Below, in pieces: positions 17,836 to 27,809 of a DNA stretch of 64,000 nucleotides. Source of the stretch: Lentilactobacillus buchneri (GTDB lineage: Bacteria > Bacillota > Bacilli > Lactobacillales > Lactobacillaceae); NCBI RefSeq assembly GCF_018314255.1, contig NZ_CP073066.1, forward strand, positions 2,418,001-2,482,000, read 5' to 3'. Under the pieces are notes generated by a model. The model was not told where the DNA came from, ran no database searches, and worked only from the letters and a program-made list of their open reading frames with translations. Numbering within the stretch: the stretch's first letter is position 1; every line of letters starts with the position of its first letter. A program made the translations under genes and the position numbers.

Positions 17836-18636
17836 TTATTCATCGTCTGTAAAGGTATTTTTCTTGTCAGTATCTTCTGCGGTTTGCTTTTCTTCTTCCT
17901 CAATCCGGACGTCAGCCAACAATTTCTTTTGGGTGCTGGTTAAATTGTGATGGTCGATCAGATCGGGTCGCCGGAGGTAAGTTCGTCTCAATGCCTCCTT
18001 TTGATTCCATAAGGCGATTTTTTTATGGTCGCCGTTCATGAGAACTTCAGGGACCTTCATTCCCCGGAACTCTGCCGGCCGGGTATACTGGGGCTCTTCC
18101 AAGAGACCCGTTGAAAAGGATTCCTCAACGCTGGATTGATGATTGCCCAAAACACCGGGAATTAGCCGGGTAATAGCGTCGATCATGACCATCGCAGGCA
18201 ATTCCCCGCCAGTCAGGACAAAGTCCCCCAATGAATACTCATCGGTCACGATGGAACGAATGCGTTCATCATACCCTTCATAATGACCGCAGATAAAGGT
18301 TAAATGGTCATCATGTGACAACTCTTCAGCATCATGCTGTTTGAATGGCTTTCCGGCCGGATCCATGAGAATCACTTTGCCCTTAGGATAGCCGGCAGCT
18401 TCAGCAGTTTGTTTGGTGTGGTCGTACGCATCCAAAATGGGTTGCGCCTGCAGCAGCATTCCCGCACCACCGCCAAAGGGATAATCATCCACGTGACGGT
18501 GCTTGTCGGTGGTAAATTCACGAAAATTGGTGACATCTAAATCAATAATGTGATTTTCAATTGCTTTTCCAATAATCGAATCGTGCATCGGGACTGAAAA
18601 CATTTCTGGAAATAAACTCAGTACGTCGATTCTCAT
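17836..18636 (-). CDS. trmD: tRNA (guanine-37-N1)-methyltransferase
   Basis: Methylates G37 next to the anticodon, which prevents frameshifts. The SPOUT knot is visible as [13 protein letters not shown] and [11 protein letters not shown], followed by [13 protein letters not shown]. The C-terminal tail after about 240 (Glu/Lys/Thr rich) is longer than the core family. The start overlaps the last 4 bases of rimM, showing translational coupling. Confidence 0.96.
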   Translation of the reverse strand: MRIDVLSLFPEMFSVPMHDSIIGKAIENHIIDLDVTNFREFTTDKHRHVDDYPFGGGAGMLLQAQPILDAYDHTKQTAEAAGYPKGKVILMDPAGKPFKQHDAEELSHDDHLTFICGHYEGYDERIRSIVTDEYSLGDFVLTGGELPAMVMIDAITRLIPGVLGNHQSSVEESFSTGLLEEPQYTRPAEFRGMKVPEVLMNGDHKKIALWNQKEALRRTYLRRPDLIDHHNLTSTQKKLLADVRIEEEEKQTAEDTDKKNTFTDDE

Positions 18637-19154
18637 TCGTCCAAGCCCTCCGGAACATCTGCGGTTATCTTACCGGCATCAAGGTCAACATTCGTAATGA
18701 CAGAATCGATCTTTGGCAGCAGTAAATCTTTTTGCTGATCGCGTTCAACCACCCAAACATCATTGGCGCCGGGTGAGAGGATCTCCTTCACTTGGCCAAT
18801 TGGGTTACCATTTGGATCAACAACGTCCAGGCCGATGATTTGGTGGTAGTAATACTCACCAGGCTTAAGATCATCACTTGAGAGGCTTTCCTCATCAATT
18901 TTAAGTTCTGATGGCTTTAAGTACTCAACGTCATTGATCGAGGGATGATTCTTGAAGTGCAATAGGATAAATCCTTTGTGCTTGCGGACACCGTCAATTG
19001 TCAGCGCCACTTGTTCGTGCTTGTTAGGCAATTTGGCAAAAACCGTGTTGCCGACTTTGAACCGTTTTTCTGGAAAATCAGTAATCGAAATCACTCTGAC
19101 TTCGCCTTTCAAGCCTTGGGTATTGACAATTTTGCCAATATTATAATAATTCAT
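18633..19154 (-). CDS. rimM: 16S rRNA processing protein RimM
   Basis: 30S maturation factor that binds S19. N-terminal RimM barrel ([17 protein letters not shown]) and C-terminal PRC barrel ([21 protein letters not shown]). 173 residues, standard. Read with trmD. Confidence 0.95.
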   Translation of the reverse strand: MNYYNIGKIVNTQGLKGEVRVISITDFPEKRFKVGNTVFAKLPNKHEQVALTIDGVRKHKGFILLHFKNHPSINDVEYLKPSELKIDEESLSSDDLKPGEYYYHQIIGLDVVDPNGNPIGQVKEILSPGANDVWVVERDQQKDLLLPKIDSVITNVDLDAGKITADVPEGLDE

Positions 19155-19195
19155 TCACTCACTCCTCCAGCTCTAATGAATCTCATTTTGAATAA

Positions 19196-19234
19196 AGAAA
19201 AAGGGCCTAAACAAAACCTTCGTTTCGCTTAAGA
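19196..19234 (-). terminator. Possible terminator or attenuator after khpA
   Basis: On the - strand AGGGTTCTTAAGC pairs imperfectly with GTTTAGGCCCT, then TTTTTCTTT. Stem is mismatched, so read-through into rimM is likely. Confidence 0.45.
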
Positions 19235-19237
19235 ACC

Positions 19238-19486
19238 CTATTGTTTCCCATCGTCGACAATCAGACGAGCTTTCTTTTGACCCTCAACCGGAACACTGTA
19301 AACAATGGTCCGGATGGTCTGAATCACATGGCCATGCTTTCCAATGATTCTGCCAATATCTTCTTCGTTCAACTTCAGATGATATTCCATAAATCGATCG
19401 GATTCATTATGCGAAATCTCGATATCCTTAGGATAGTCTACCAACGGTGAGATAATCTTATTAATTAAACCATCAATACTTGTCAT
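19238..19486 (-). CDS. khpA: KH-domain RNA-binding protein KhpA
   Basis: An 82-residue single KH domain with the GxxG loop in GRIIGKHGHVIQTIRTI. KhpA forms a heterodimer with KhpB (EloR) and binds small RNAs and mRNAs in Gram-positive cells. The ATG at 19486 fits known homologues that begin MTSI/MTDI; a GTG four codons earlier overlaps the rpsP region and is less likely. Sits between rpsP and rimM as in most Firmicutes. Confidence 0.93.
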   Translation of the reverse strand: MTSIDGLINKIISPLVDYPKDIEISHNESDRFMEYHLKLNEEDIGRIIGKHGHVIQTIRTIVYSVPVEGQKKARLIVDDGKQ

Positions 19487-19502
19487 GATGATAATCACTC
19501 AC

Positions 19503-19778
19503 TTACTTTTTTGAGTATTTAGCTTCGTGATATTTCTTCATAATACCGGCATCTGATAAGATGTTACGAACAGTATCAGATGGTTGGGCACCATTGTTCA
19601 ACCAGTTCATGATTGACTCTTCTTCAAGAGTAATCTTGGCAGGCTGAGTTAATGGACTGTAAGTACCAACGTTTTCGATGAAACGACCATCACGAGGACT
19701 ACGTGAATCGGCAACAACGATACGGTAATATGGGCGCTTCTTTGAACCCATGCGCTTTAAACGAATCTTAACTGACAT
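19503..19778 (-). CDS. rpsP: 30S ribosomal protein S16
   Basis: 91 residues with the S16 opening [33 protein letters not shown]. Start ATG with AGGAGG. First gene of the group with its own promoter. Confidence 0.98.
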   Translation of the reverse strand: MSVKIRLKRMGSKKRPYYRIVVADSRSPRDGRFIENVGTYSPLTQPAKITLEEESIMNWLNNGAQPSDTVRNILSDAGIMKKYHEAKYSKK

Positions 19779-19811
19779 GCTTTTACCTCCTGTAATGTTT
19801 TAACGATTAAT

Positions 19812-19840
19812 AATATACCAGTAATTCGAATGCTTGTAAA
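19812..19840 (-). promoter_or_regulatory. Promoter of rpsP
   Basis: On the - strand TTTACA (19835-19840), 17 bases, TATATT (19812-19817). Confidence 0.7.
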
Positions 19841-19938
19841 GGTTTTTTTCTTTACACCATCAAAAGAACTGACGGATTGACTTGTTTTGGCCAAACTGAC
19901 CAAATTAATGGCGTGTCAATGCTGATAACTTGTCAGAA

Positions 19939-21378
19939 TTAACGGCGCTTCTTATTCTTTTTCTTCAAACGGCGTTTCTTATTCTTTTTCATTTTACGAC
20001 TGAACTGTTTCATTGCCAGTTTGGACATTTTACCGCCCATGCCGGTACTGTTCATCATATTTTCCATGCCGGACATGTTGCCTTTGGAAACCTTGTTCAT
20101 CATGGTTTTCATTTGGCCAAATTGTTTAATCATTCGATTGACTTCTTGGATTGGTCGACCGGAACCGCGGGCAATTCGTCGGCGCCTTGATGGGTTTAAT
20201 ACATCAGGGTCAGTCCGTTCTTGATCGGTCATTGAATAGACAATCGCCTTCAGGTGGTCCATGTCTTTAGGGTCCATGTTGGCGTTTTTTAATTGGGGAT
20301 TATTAGCCATCCCCGGAATCATTTTCATGATTTCATCCAAGGGTCCCATCTTTTGAATTTGATTTAACTGGTCAACAAAATCGTTGAAATCAAAGGTATT
20401 CTCTTGGATTTTCTCAGATAATTCCTGAGCCTGCTTTTCATCATACTCTTTTTGAGTCTTCTCAATGAGTGAAAGCATATCACCCATTCCAAGAATTCGC
20501 GAAGCCATTCGATCAGGATAGAAGACGTCCAAATCAGACATTTTCTCACCCTGACCAACGAATTTGATTGGCTTTTGAGTGACGGCCCGAATTGAAAGTG
20601 CGGCACCACCACGGGTGTCACCATCCAACTTGGTTAAGACAACTCCGGTTACGTCCAAGGTCTTATTAAATCCTTCGGCGGTCGCCACGGCGTTTTGACC
20701 AGTCATGGCATCAATGACCAACAGAATTTCGTTGGGTTCAACGGCATCCTTGATATGACTTAATTCGTCCATCAACTTTTCGTCGATTTGCAGACGACCG
20801 GCCGTATCAATGATCACGTAGTCATTATGGTCTTGCTTGGCCTGTTCGACACCCCGTTTGGCGATTTCGACCGGGTCAACATCCGTTCCCAGTGAAAACA
20901 CGGGGACGTCGATTTGCTGACCAACCGTCTGCAGCTGATCAATGGCAGCCGGCCGGTAGATATCATCGGCAATTAATAACGGTCGGGCGTTCTGCTCATT
21001 CTTTAATTTTAAAGCCAACTTCCCGGCAGTTGTGGTTTTACCGGCACCTTGGAGACCAGACATCATGATAATGGTGGGGATTTTTTCTGCTTTATTCAGG
21101 GGAACAGCTTCTTCCCCCATCGTTTTAGTTAACTCTTCGTCAACAATTTTGACAATTTGTTGCGAGGGATTTAGCCCTTCCAACACCTTGGCACCGTTGG
21201 CACGCTCCTCAACGGTTTTGACAAAGTCACGGACGACTTGGAAATTAACATCGGCTTCCAGTAAAGCCAGTCTGATTTCCCGCATGGTTGCCCGCAGATC
21301 GGACTGGGAAACTTTTCCTTTGCCACGTAAAGTTTTCATGGCGTTTTGTAAACGCTCGGTTAATCCTTCAAAAGCCAA
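19939..21378 (-). CDS. ffh: Signal recognition particle protein Ffh
   Basis: SRP54 GTPase that binds 4.5S RNA and signal sequences and docks with FtsY. NG domain with GLQGAGKTTTAGKL, DTAGRLQ and TKLDGDTRGG; the Met-rich M domain follows from about 300 (several MxxM clusters). The C-terminus is strongly basic (KKNKKRR repeats) after residue 460. 479 residues. It starts 12 bases after ylxM. Confidence 0.97.
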   Translation of the reverse strand: MAFEGLTERLQNAMKTLRGKGKVSQSDLRATMREIRLALLEADVNFQVVRDFVKTVEERANGAKVLEGLNPSQQIVKIVDEELTKTMGEEAVPLNKAEKIPTIIMMSGLQGAGKTTTAGKLALKLKNEQNARPLLIADDIYRPAAIDQLQTVGQQIDVPVFSLGTDVDPVEIAKRGVEQAKQDHNDYVIIDTAGRLQIDEKLMDELSHIKDAVEPNEILLVIDAMTGQNAVATAEGFNKTLDVTGVVLTKLDGDTRGGAALSIRAVTQKPIKFVGQGEKMSDLDVFYPDRMASRILGMGDMLSLIEKTQKEYDEKQAQELSEKIQENTFDFNDFVDQLNQIQKMGPLDEIMKMIPGMANNPQLKNANMDPKDMDHLKAIVYSMTDQERTDPDVLNPSRRRRIARGSGRPIQEVNRMIKQFGQMKTMMNKVSKGNMSGMENMMNSTGMGGKMSKLAMKQFSRKMKKNKKRRLKKKNKKRR

Positions 21379-21390
21379 TTAATTCACCCC

Positions 21391-21732
21391 TTATTGTTCT
21401 TCGGTTGTTTCCAAATTTTTGATCATTGAATTCAGTTTGTCATCGTGTGGATATTTTTTTTGAATATAAGCTTGAATGTGGTCTAGTTTGTCGTTCCGGT
21501 CAACAAAGCTGTGATACAAATTCAGCTTGTCTTCATATTGCTGAAGAATCTTCTCGGAACGGCGAATATTATCATAGACGGCCTGCCGACTGACGTTATA
21601 TTCACCGGCAATTTCCCCCAGCGAGTAGTCGTCAGCATAATACAGTTCAATATAGTTGGCCTGCTTTTTGGTGAGCAGTGGCTCGTAAAATTCAAACAAA
21701 GAATTGATGTAGTTATTTTTTTCCAGTTCCAT
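21391..21732 (-). CDS. ylxM: YlxM/p13-like SRP-associated helix-turn-helix protein
   Basis: 113 residues, a sigma-70 region 4-like helix-turn-helix ([31 protein letters not shown] at 29-59). YlxM proteins are encoded next to ffh and modulate SRP in streptococci. Start ATG with AAGGAG. Cotranscribed with ffh. Confidence 0.92.
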   Translation of the reverse strand: MELEKNNYINSLFEFYEPLLTKKQANYIELYYADDYSLGEIAGEYNVSRQAVYDNIRRSEKILQQYEDKLNLYHSFVDRNDKLDHIQAYIQKKYPHDDKLNSMIKNLETTEEQ

Positions 21733-21809
21733 ATTGAAACTCCTTTGACGGCCAATACGTCATCTAGCGTACAGATTTATATAACGTCAGTCAACGTTAA
21801 AATACCTGA

Positions 21810-23150
21810 CTATTCGGAAATGAGGCCTTTGAATAAACCGTAAACAAAGTCGTTTGGATCAAACGGCTTCAAATCGCCGACCTGCTCACCTAAACCAACG
21901 TACTTGACCGGCAGATGTAATTCACTGCGAATAGCGAGGACAATCCCACCACGAGCTGTGCCGTCAAGCTTGGTCAAAACAATTCCGGAAACATCAGTGG
22001 TTTCCTTAAACATTTTGGCTTGAGTCATGGCATTTTGGCCGGTGGTGGCGTCAAGTACCAGCAAGACTTCGTGTGGGGCTTCAGGAATCTCACGAGTTAG
22101 AATTTTCTTCATTTTACTTAATTCGTTCATGAGGTTGACCTTATTCTGCAGCCGACCGGCGGTATCAACCATTAAGATGTCATAGTCTTCTTTTCTGGCT
22201 TTAACAACCGCATCGTAGACCACAGATGCCGGATCACTTTTCGCTTTGCCTTTGACGATATCCACACCATCTCGTTCTGCCCAAACATTGAGTTGTTCAA
22301 TTGCGCCGGCTCTAAAGGTATCGGCAGCGGCTAAAACGACCTTTTTGCCTTGGTCTTTATACATCTTAGCCATCTTACCAATCGTGGTTGTCTTACCAAC
22401 CCCGTTGACACCGACAAACATGATAACTGTCGGACCGGATTTTGCCATGTTAATGGCCGAATTTTCACCATTGCCGGCTTGATCGTACATGTCAATCAAT
22501 TTTTTAACGATTACGTTTTGAACATCTTTGGGCTTCTTGGCATTTTGCAGCTTGACTTCATCGCGCAACTCATCGGCAATTCGCATCGAGGTTTCAAAAC
22601 CGACGTCGGATTCAATCAGCATGTCTTCCAAGTCGTCAAAAAATGATTCATCAACGTGACGGAAGTTTGCTAAAAGGGCATTCAGTTTTTGACCAAACGA
22701 GGACCGCGACTTTTCCAATCCTTTTTCGTATTGCTGAGTATTTGAATCTGTGGCTGATTCTGCCGGTTCTGGACTTTCAGCTGATTTTTCAGGCTCAGCT
22801 GGCATATGCGACTCTTCTGTCGAAGATTCCTGCTCAGCCGATGAATTTGGTTCACTAACAGTTGGTGCTGGTTTTTGAGCATCGTCCGGCTGCTTTGTGG
22901 TTTGTTGGCCATTTGATTCTTCAGGCTGTTCTGTCGGTTGTTCTTCGGTCTTTTCAGCTGGTTCATCAGCCGGCCTCTTAGTGGCTTTGGCGGACTCTTC
23001 AACATCTGTGGTTGTTTGATTTGAAGTGGCGGCGCTTTGGTCGTCTTTGGCAGGTGCTTCTGGTTTGGGTTCGGTTTGTTCAGTTGATTCAGTCGGCTTT
23101 TTTTCATCGTCTTTTTTGGAACGACGTTTAAATATATCAAAAAGTCCCAA
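21810..23150 (-). CDS. ftsY: SRP receptor FtsY
   Basis: 446 residues. The first 145 form an acidic, Glu/Gln/Pro/Ser-rich low-complexity A domain that helps membrane contact. The NG GTPase follows: GVNGVGKTTTIGKM, DTAGRLQN, TKLDGTARGG, and the closing GVGEQ-type motif (GLGEQVGDLKPFDP). The start codon touches the stop codon of smc (adjacent bases), so translation is coupled. Confidence 0.96.
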   Translation of the reverse strand: MGLFDIFKRRSKKDDEKKPTESTEQTEPKPEAPAKDDQSAATSNQTTTDVEESAKATKRPADEPAEKTEEQPTEQPEESNGQQTTKQPDDAQKPAPTVSEPNSSAEQESSTEESHMPAEPEKSAESPEPAESATDSNTQQYEKGLEKSRSSFGQKLNALLANFRHVDESFFDDLEDMLIESDVGFETSMRIADELRDEVKLQNAKKPKDVQNVIVKKLIDMYDQAGNGENSAINMAKSGPTVIMFVGVNGVGKTTTIGKMAKMYKDQGKKVVLAAADTFRAGAIEQLNVWAERDGVDIVKGKAKSDPASVVYDAVVKARKEDYDILMVDTAGRLQNKVNLMNELSKMKKILTREIPEAPHEVLLVLDATTGQNAMTQAKMFKETTDVSGIVLTKLDGTARGGIVLAIRSELHLPVKYVGLGEQVGDLKPFDPNDFVYGLFKGLISE

Positions 23151-26100
23151 TCAACTCACCTCCGTTTTTAAATTATCTAAATTAACAGTAACAACTTTTG
23201 AAACGCCTGATTCCTGCATCGTTACCCCATACAGTTGATCGGCGTAAATCATGGTTTCTTTTCGATGAGTGATGACCACAAACTGGGTCTCATCACCAAA
23301 ACGCTTTAAGTATTTTGCAAAGCGGTCTGCGTTAAACGGGTCAAGGGCGGCTTCGGCCTCATCCAAGATGCAAAATGGCACCGGTCGAACCTTAATGATC
23401 GCAAACAGCATGGTGATCGCTGTTAAGGCTTTCTCGCCACCGGACAAGAGATTTAAGTTGCGATAGTTCTTGCCAGGCGGCTTAACCATAATCTCAATTC
23501 CAGTATCCAACATATCATCAGGATCGGTCAAGACCAGTTTGGCTTCACCGCCGCCAAACATATCAACGAAGACTTTTGAAAAGGCTTGGCTGACTTGTTT
23601 GAACGCCGTGGCAAATTTAGTCGTGATGGTGTCATCCATGTCGCGCATGGTGGCGGTTAAATGATCCTTGGCATCCAAGAGGTCTTGTTTTTGACTGGTC
23701 AAAAATTCAAAACGTTTGGAAACTTCCTTGAATTCCTGGATGGCACCGATATTCACCGGCCCAATTTCGTCAATCCCGGTCCGCAGCATTTTAATTTGGC
23801 TGGCAACCTGCTTTTCATCCCAATTCCAGTCGGGATTCGCTAAATCATGTTGATCGATCTGATAAGTCGTTTCCAGAGTCGCAAAGTTGGTATCCAGATT
23901 CTGGTGGTTTTTAGCAGCAGCTGTCTGGGCACTGGTAAGTTCATATTTGGCGTTATTCAAGTTAATCTGCTCATCTTGAATCTTTTGATTTAACTGATCC
24001 AAATGATCCTGCGCTTCGCCAACGGTGGCTTTCAACTTGTTTTGCGTCAGGTTAAGTGCGTGTTGGCTGGCTTCGGCAGTCTTAATTTGCTCGTTCAACG
24101 TCCCCGCGTCCACTTGACGACTGAGTTCAGCCTTTAAGTGGTCTCGCTGTTTGATCAGGCGGTCCCGATTCTGCCGATGAGTCGCAATCTGCTTTTTGAT
24201 TCCTGTTTGATCAACTTCAAGCTGATTCAACTTTTGCTGCTCAACAACAATCGCCTCTCGGACTTGTTGCTTTTCCGTGGTAAATTTTTGAGCCGATTGT
24301 TTAACGTTTGCCAGTTGAACCCGTTTGTTATCCAAGTCGTCATTGACTGCCCGCAATTGTTTGTCGATGGCATCCTGACGGTTGACCAGCTGGTCGGTGT
24401 CAGTTGTTCCATCGGACTGGGCAGCGTTCTTCAAAGCGAGCTGGAGGGTCTTAAATTCACGCTGCTTTTCCTGAACAGCCTCTTCAAGTGAATGACACTG
24501 GTCCTCCAAGGTTGCGGTCTGTTGGCGAATTTCGAACGCTTTTCGTTGACCACGCTCATGTGACGCAGTGATTTTAGCCAGCTCATCCTTGGCATGCTGG
24601 AGCCGACGTTCATTTTCCGTCAGCTTTTGGTCCATTTGAGCGGTCGATTGATTGAGAGCGGCCAACTCGGATTTTTGAACCAACACCCCTTGGTTATCAT
24701 GACGACTGGCACCACCGGTTAAGGATCCACCGGCATTGACGACTTGGCCATCCAAAGTGACAATGCGCGTGCGCTGATTAATTTGCTTGGAAATGTTAAT
24801 TGCGTGGTCAAGCGTATCGGCGATAATCGTGGTCCCCAAAAGGAAGCCTTTAATCTGGTTGAGATTATCCGGCATGGATACCAAATCGGCTGCTACACCA
24901 ATGAATCCAAGAACTTCTTGTGACTCGTGGACGATTGTCGAACTTAGCCACCGACTTTTAATGGTTGAAATTGGCAGCAGGGTCACCCGCCCCAAACGCT
25001 CTTTGGTCAGCAAACCAATGGCGGAGGAAGCGGCCCGGTTATCCTCGACAATGACGTGTTGGGCTTGAGATCCTAATGCGGTCTCGATGGCCTTCACATA
25101 TCGTTGATCAATCGTTAAATAGTCACTGACCGGCCCCAAAATCCCGGTTAATTGGTTTTTCCGTTTGAGAAGATTCGCCACGCCCCGATAAAAGCCACGA
25201 TAAGAGTCATGGAGATTCTTCAAAGACTCGGCTTTTGCTTTGGCCTGCTCGGCAATTTTGAGTGCTGCCAGCCAATTGGCTTGGGAACTGTCGACAGCCT
25301 GCTGGTGAGTATTCATTAATTGAGTTAAATCAGCCAGCTGCTTGGAAACATCCGTCAATTCAGATTGGCTGGATGCTAGAGCGGTTTGTTTGTTAGCCAA
25401 TTCTGCCTGGGTTTGGCCAAGGTCTTCGCGCACTTTATTAATCCGCTGTCGCTGTGACCCCAGTTGCTGCTCAAGTTGGGCTTCATCATGAGTTTTCATG
25501 GTAATTTGATTTTTAATGTCGGTTTTTTGCTGCAGTAAGTCGACATATTGATTACGCAATTGGTCGATTTCAGATTCAATTACCGAAACGCTATTCGCTT
25601 TTTGGGCTTCTGCCAGTTTGTCGAAATCGGCTTGTTTGGCAGCAATTTTTTCCGATAGCCGTTTGCCGGCATCCACCGATTGGGTGAGTTTGACCTGAAA
25701 ATCGTCAATTTGCTTGTCAGTCAGTTTGATTTGTTCCGAAATCCGGTTTAAATCGGCGTCCTTAAAAGACTTCTCTTGGGCGGACAACTGATGCTTGCTC
25801 TTCAGCGACTGAATTTGTTCGGTTGCTGTCAGAATTTGCTCGTTGATTTGGTCGATTTGGGCCCGGTTTTGAGTTAAATTGGCTTTCAGTTTGTCGCGGT
25901 CATTTTCATCCCGGCGAACTTGAGCGTAAATTTTATTAACCAAGTCAGACTTTTCACTAACGGTGTGTTTGAGCTGCTGGCCGGCTGCGATCAATTTCTG
26001 AGTTGCCAAAATTAACTGCTGCTTTTCAAACTGATCTAAACGCTTTTTTTGATCCAGATAATCCGTTGCCAGACTACTTTGCTCTTCAAGCGGTGCCATT

Positions 26101-26708
26101 CGACTTTGAAGTTCAGAAATGATGTCTTCCACTCGATTGAGATTATCGGAAGTCTCATCGATTTCTTTTTGGGCAGTATTCTTGTGCTGCTTGTATTTGT
26201 AGACGCCGGCGACATTTTCAATAATTGATCGTCGCTCCTCAGGTTTACTGTTGAAGATTTGTTCCACATTACCCTGAGAAATGATCGACAATGACCCTTG
26301 ACCGATGCCGGTATCCATGAACAAATCGGTAATGTCCTTAAGACGACACTGTTTTTCGTTTAAATAATAGGAACTATCGCCGTTCCGAAAGAGTTTCCGG
26401 GAAAGCTTGAGCTCATCGAAGGGAGACTTAATGAAATGGTCGGAGTTGTCCAAGGTTAAAGTCACCGAGGCCATGCCTAAAGACCGTCGATCGGCGGAGC
26501 CTGAAAAAATAACATCAGGCATCCGCGACCCACGGAGATTTTTGGCAGATTGTTCCCCCATTACCCAACGGATTGATTCGGCAATATTACTCTTACCGCT
26601 TCCATTGGGACCAACAATTCCAGTCATTCCACCCGGAAACTTGATGAGGGTTTTGTCTGCAAATGATTTAAAACCGATAATTTCAATGGATTTAAGTTGC
26701 ACACTCAT
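23151..26708 (-). CDS. smc: Chromosome segregation protein SMC
   Basis: 1185 residues. Walker A GPNGSGKSNI in the first 45, long coiled coil, hinge around 500-650 (YRGFYRGVANLL to VNAGGSLTGGA), second coiled coil, then signature LLSGGEKALTA and Walker B CILDEAEAALDP near the C-terminus. It condenses and segregates chromosomes with ScpA/ScpB, which are not in the window. It starts 8 bases after rnc. Confidence 0.97.
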   Translation of the reverse strand: MSVQLKSIEIIGFKSFADKTLIKFPGGMTGIVGPNGSGKSNIAESIRWVMGEQSAKNLRGSRMPDVIFSGSADRRSLGMASVTLTLDNSDHFIKSPFDELKLSRKLFRNGDSSYYLNEKQCRLKDITDLFMDTGIGQGSLSIISQGNVEQIFNSKPEERRSIIENVAGVYKYKQHKNTAQKEIDETSDNLNRVEDIISELQSRMAPLEEQSSLATDYLDQKKRLDQFEKQQLILATQKLIAAGQQLKHTVSEKSDLVNKIYAQVRRDENDRDKLKANLTQNRAQIDQINEQILTATEQIQSLKSKHQLSAQEKSFKDADLNRISEQIKLTDKQIDDFQVKLTQSVDAGKRLSEKIAAKQADFDKLAEAQKANSVSVIESEIDQLRNQYVDLLQQKTDIKNQITMKTHDEAQLEQQLGSQRQRINKVREDLGQTQAELANKQTALASSQSELTDVSKQLADLTQLMNTHQQAVDSSQANWLAALKIAEQAKAKAESLKNLHDSYRGFYRGVANLLKRKNQLTGILGPVSDYLTIDQRYVKAIETALGSQAQHVIVEDNRAASSAIGLLTKERLGRVTLLPISTIKSRWLSSTIVHESQEVLGFIGVAADLVSMPDNLNQIKGFLLGTTIIADTLDHAINISKQINQRTRIVTLDGQVVNAGGSLTGGASRHDNQGVLVQKSELAALNQSTAQMDQKLTENERRLQHAKDELAKITASHERGQRKAFEIRQQTATLEDQCHSLEEAVQEKQREFKTLQLALKNAAQSDGTTDTDQLVNRQDAIDKQLRAVNDDLDNKRVQLANVKQSAQKFTTEKQQVREAIVVEQQKLNQLEVDQTGIKKQIATHRQNRDRLIKQRDHLKAELSRQVDAGTLNEQIKTAEASQHALNLTQNKLKATVGEAQDHLDQLNQKIQDEQINLNNAKYELTSAQTAAAKNHQNLDTNFATLETTYQIDQHDLANPDWNWDEKQVASQIKMLRTGIDEIGPVNIGAIQEFKEVSKRFEFLTSQKQDLLDAKDHLTATMRDMDDTITTKFATAFKQVSQAFSKVFVDMFGGGEAKLVLTDPDDMLDTGIEIMVKPPGKNYRNLNLLSGGEKALTAITMLFAIIKVRPVPFCILDEAEAALDPFNADRFAKYLKRFGDETQFVVITHRKETMIYADQLYGVTMQESGVSKVVTVNLDNLKTEVS

Positions 26709-26716
26709 TCTCCAGT

Positions 26717-27427
26717 CTAAACTAGATTGTCGCCCTCGGTATCAAACTGTTCCAGGGCTTGTTGGGCGGCCTTTTGCTCGGCGCCTTTCTTGGAATGGCC
26801 AATTCCAACACCGTAAAGTTTGCCGTCAATTGAGACGTTGACCTTAAACGAACGGTCGTTGTCGGGTCCGTATTCGTCCACTAATTCATAGTCGATGGCC
26901 ACCGGACCGTCTGCTTGGGCGAGTTCTTGTAACTCGGTCTTATGATCAAAGAATTCGGCAAACATGCCTTCATCGAGCTTTGGAAAAATCACTTTGGTCA
27001 CAAACCGTGTTACCTCGGCCTGCCCTTGGTCCAAATAAAGGCAGCCGACGAATGATTCAAAAATATCACATAACAGCGAGTCCCGATCACGAGCCCCCGC
27101 CTTTTCTTCGCCCTTACCGAGACGGATATACTGATTAAAATGACATTCTCTGGCAAAGGTGCTGAAACTTTGCTCATTAACCATTGCTGCTCGAAGTCGC
27201 GTGAGCCGTCCTTGAGGCATCTTTGGATAACGTTTGAAAATGTAGTCGGAGACGATCAGCTGTAAAACTGCATCCCCCAAAAACTCCAGACGCTCATAAA
27301 ATTTTAAGCCTTCACCGCGATGCTCATTGACGTAAGAAGCCTGTGTGAATGCTTCATCAAGCAAATCCTGATCGTCGATATGGATGCCAAAATCTTGCTT
27401 TAGCATCTCATTTAAACCCTTTATCAA
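26717..27427 (-). CDS. rnc: Ribonuclease III
   Basis: Cleaves double-stranded RNA in rRNA processing. Signature ERLEFLGDAVLQL (residues 45-57), second metal-site region DIFESFVGCLYLDQG, and a C-terminal dsRNA-binding domain (GKLYGVGIGHSKKGAEQKAAQQAL). The start is TTG with GGAGG seven bases ahead. An extended -10 promoter (TGATATAAT on -) lies about 60 bases upstream. Confidence 0.96.
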   Translation of the reverse strand: MIKGLNEMLKQDFGIHIDDQDLLDEAFTQASYVNEHRGEGLKFYERLEFLGDAVLQLIVSDYIFKRYPKMPQGRLTRLRAAMVNEQSFSTFARECHFNQYIRLGKGEEKAGARDRDSLLCDIFESFVGCLYLDQGQAEVTRFVTKVIFPKLDEGMFAEFFDHKTELQELAQADGPVAIDYELVDEYGPDNDRSFKVNVSIDGKLYGVGIGHSKKGAEQKAAQQALEQFDTEGDNLV

Positions 27428-27514
27428 TCTTTTACCTCCACATAAAATCCAGATAACAGTAAAAAATTGAAATTATATCAAACTTGAGATAATTCCAATT
27501 TAAGATTACTTTTA

Positions 27515-27757
27515 TTATTTTTGATGAGCCATGACAAAATCAACGGCCTCGTTAATGGTATTCAGCTTTTCAGCATCCTCATCGGAAATTTCTGCGTTAA
27601 AAGTATCTTCCATATCCAATACGAATTCAACAAAATCAATTGAATCAGCATCAAGATCGTTTTTGAAATTTAAGTCACCGGTAATTTTACTTCGGTCGAC
27701 ATCAAACTGGTCAGCCACCAAATCGGCAATTTTATTAAACACTTCATCTTTGTCCAT
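27515..27757 (-). CDS. acpP: Acyl carrier protein
   Basis: 80 residues with the phosphopantetheine serine S39 in DADSIDFVEFV. Start ATG at 27757 has AGGTG nine bases ahead; the GTG four codons upstream overlaps it. Carries acyl chains for fatty acid and phospholipid synthesis; it lies next to plsX as in B. subtilis, but fabD and fabG are absent from this interval. Confidence 0.95.
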   Translation of the reverse strand: MDKDEVFNKIADLVADQFDVDRSKITGDLNFKNDLDADSIDFVEFVLDMEDTFNAEISDEDAEKLNTINEAVDFVMAHQK

Positions 27758-27809
27758 TTTGATAAACACCTATTTCATAAAATTAATTTGCTAATGATTA
27801 TTATATCAA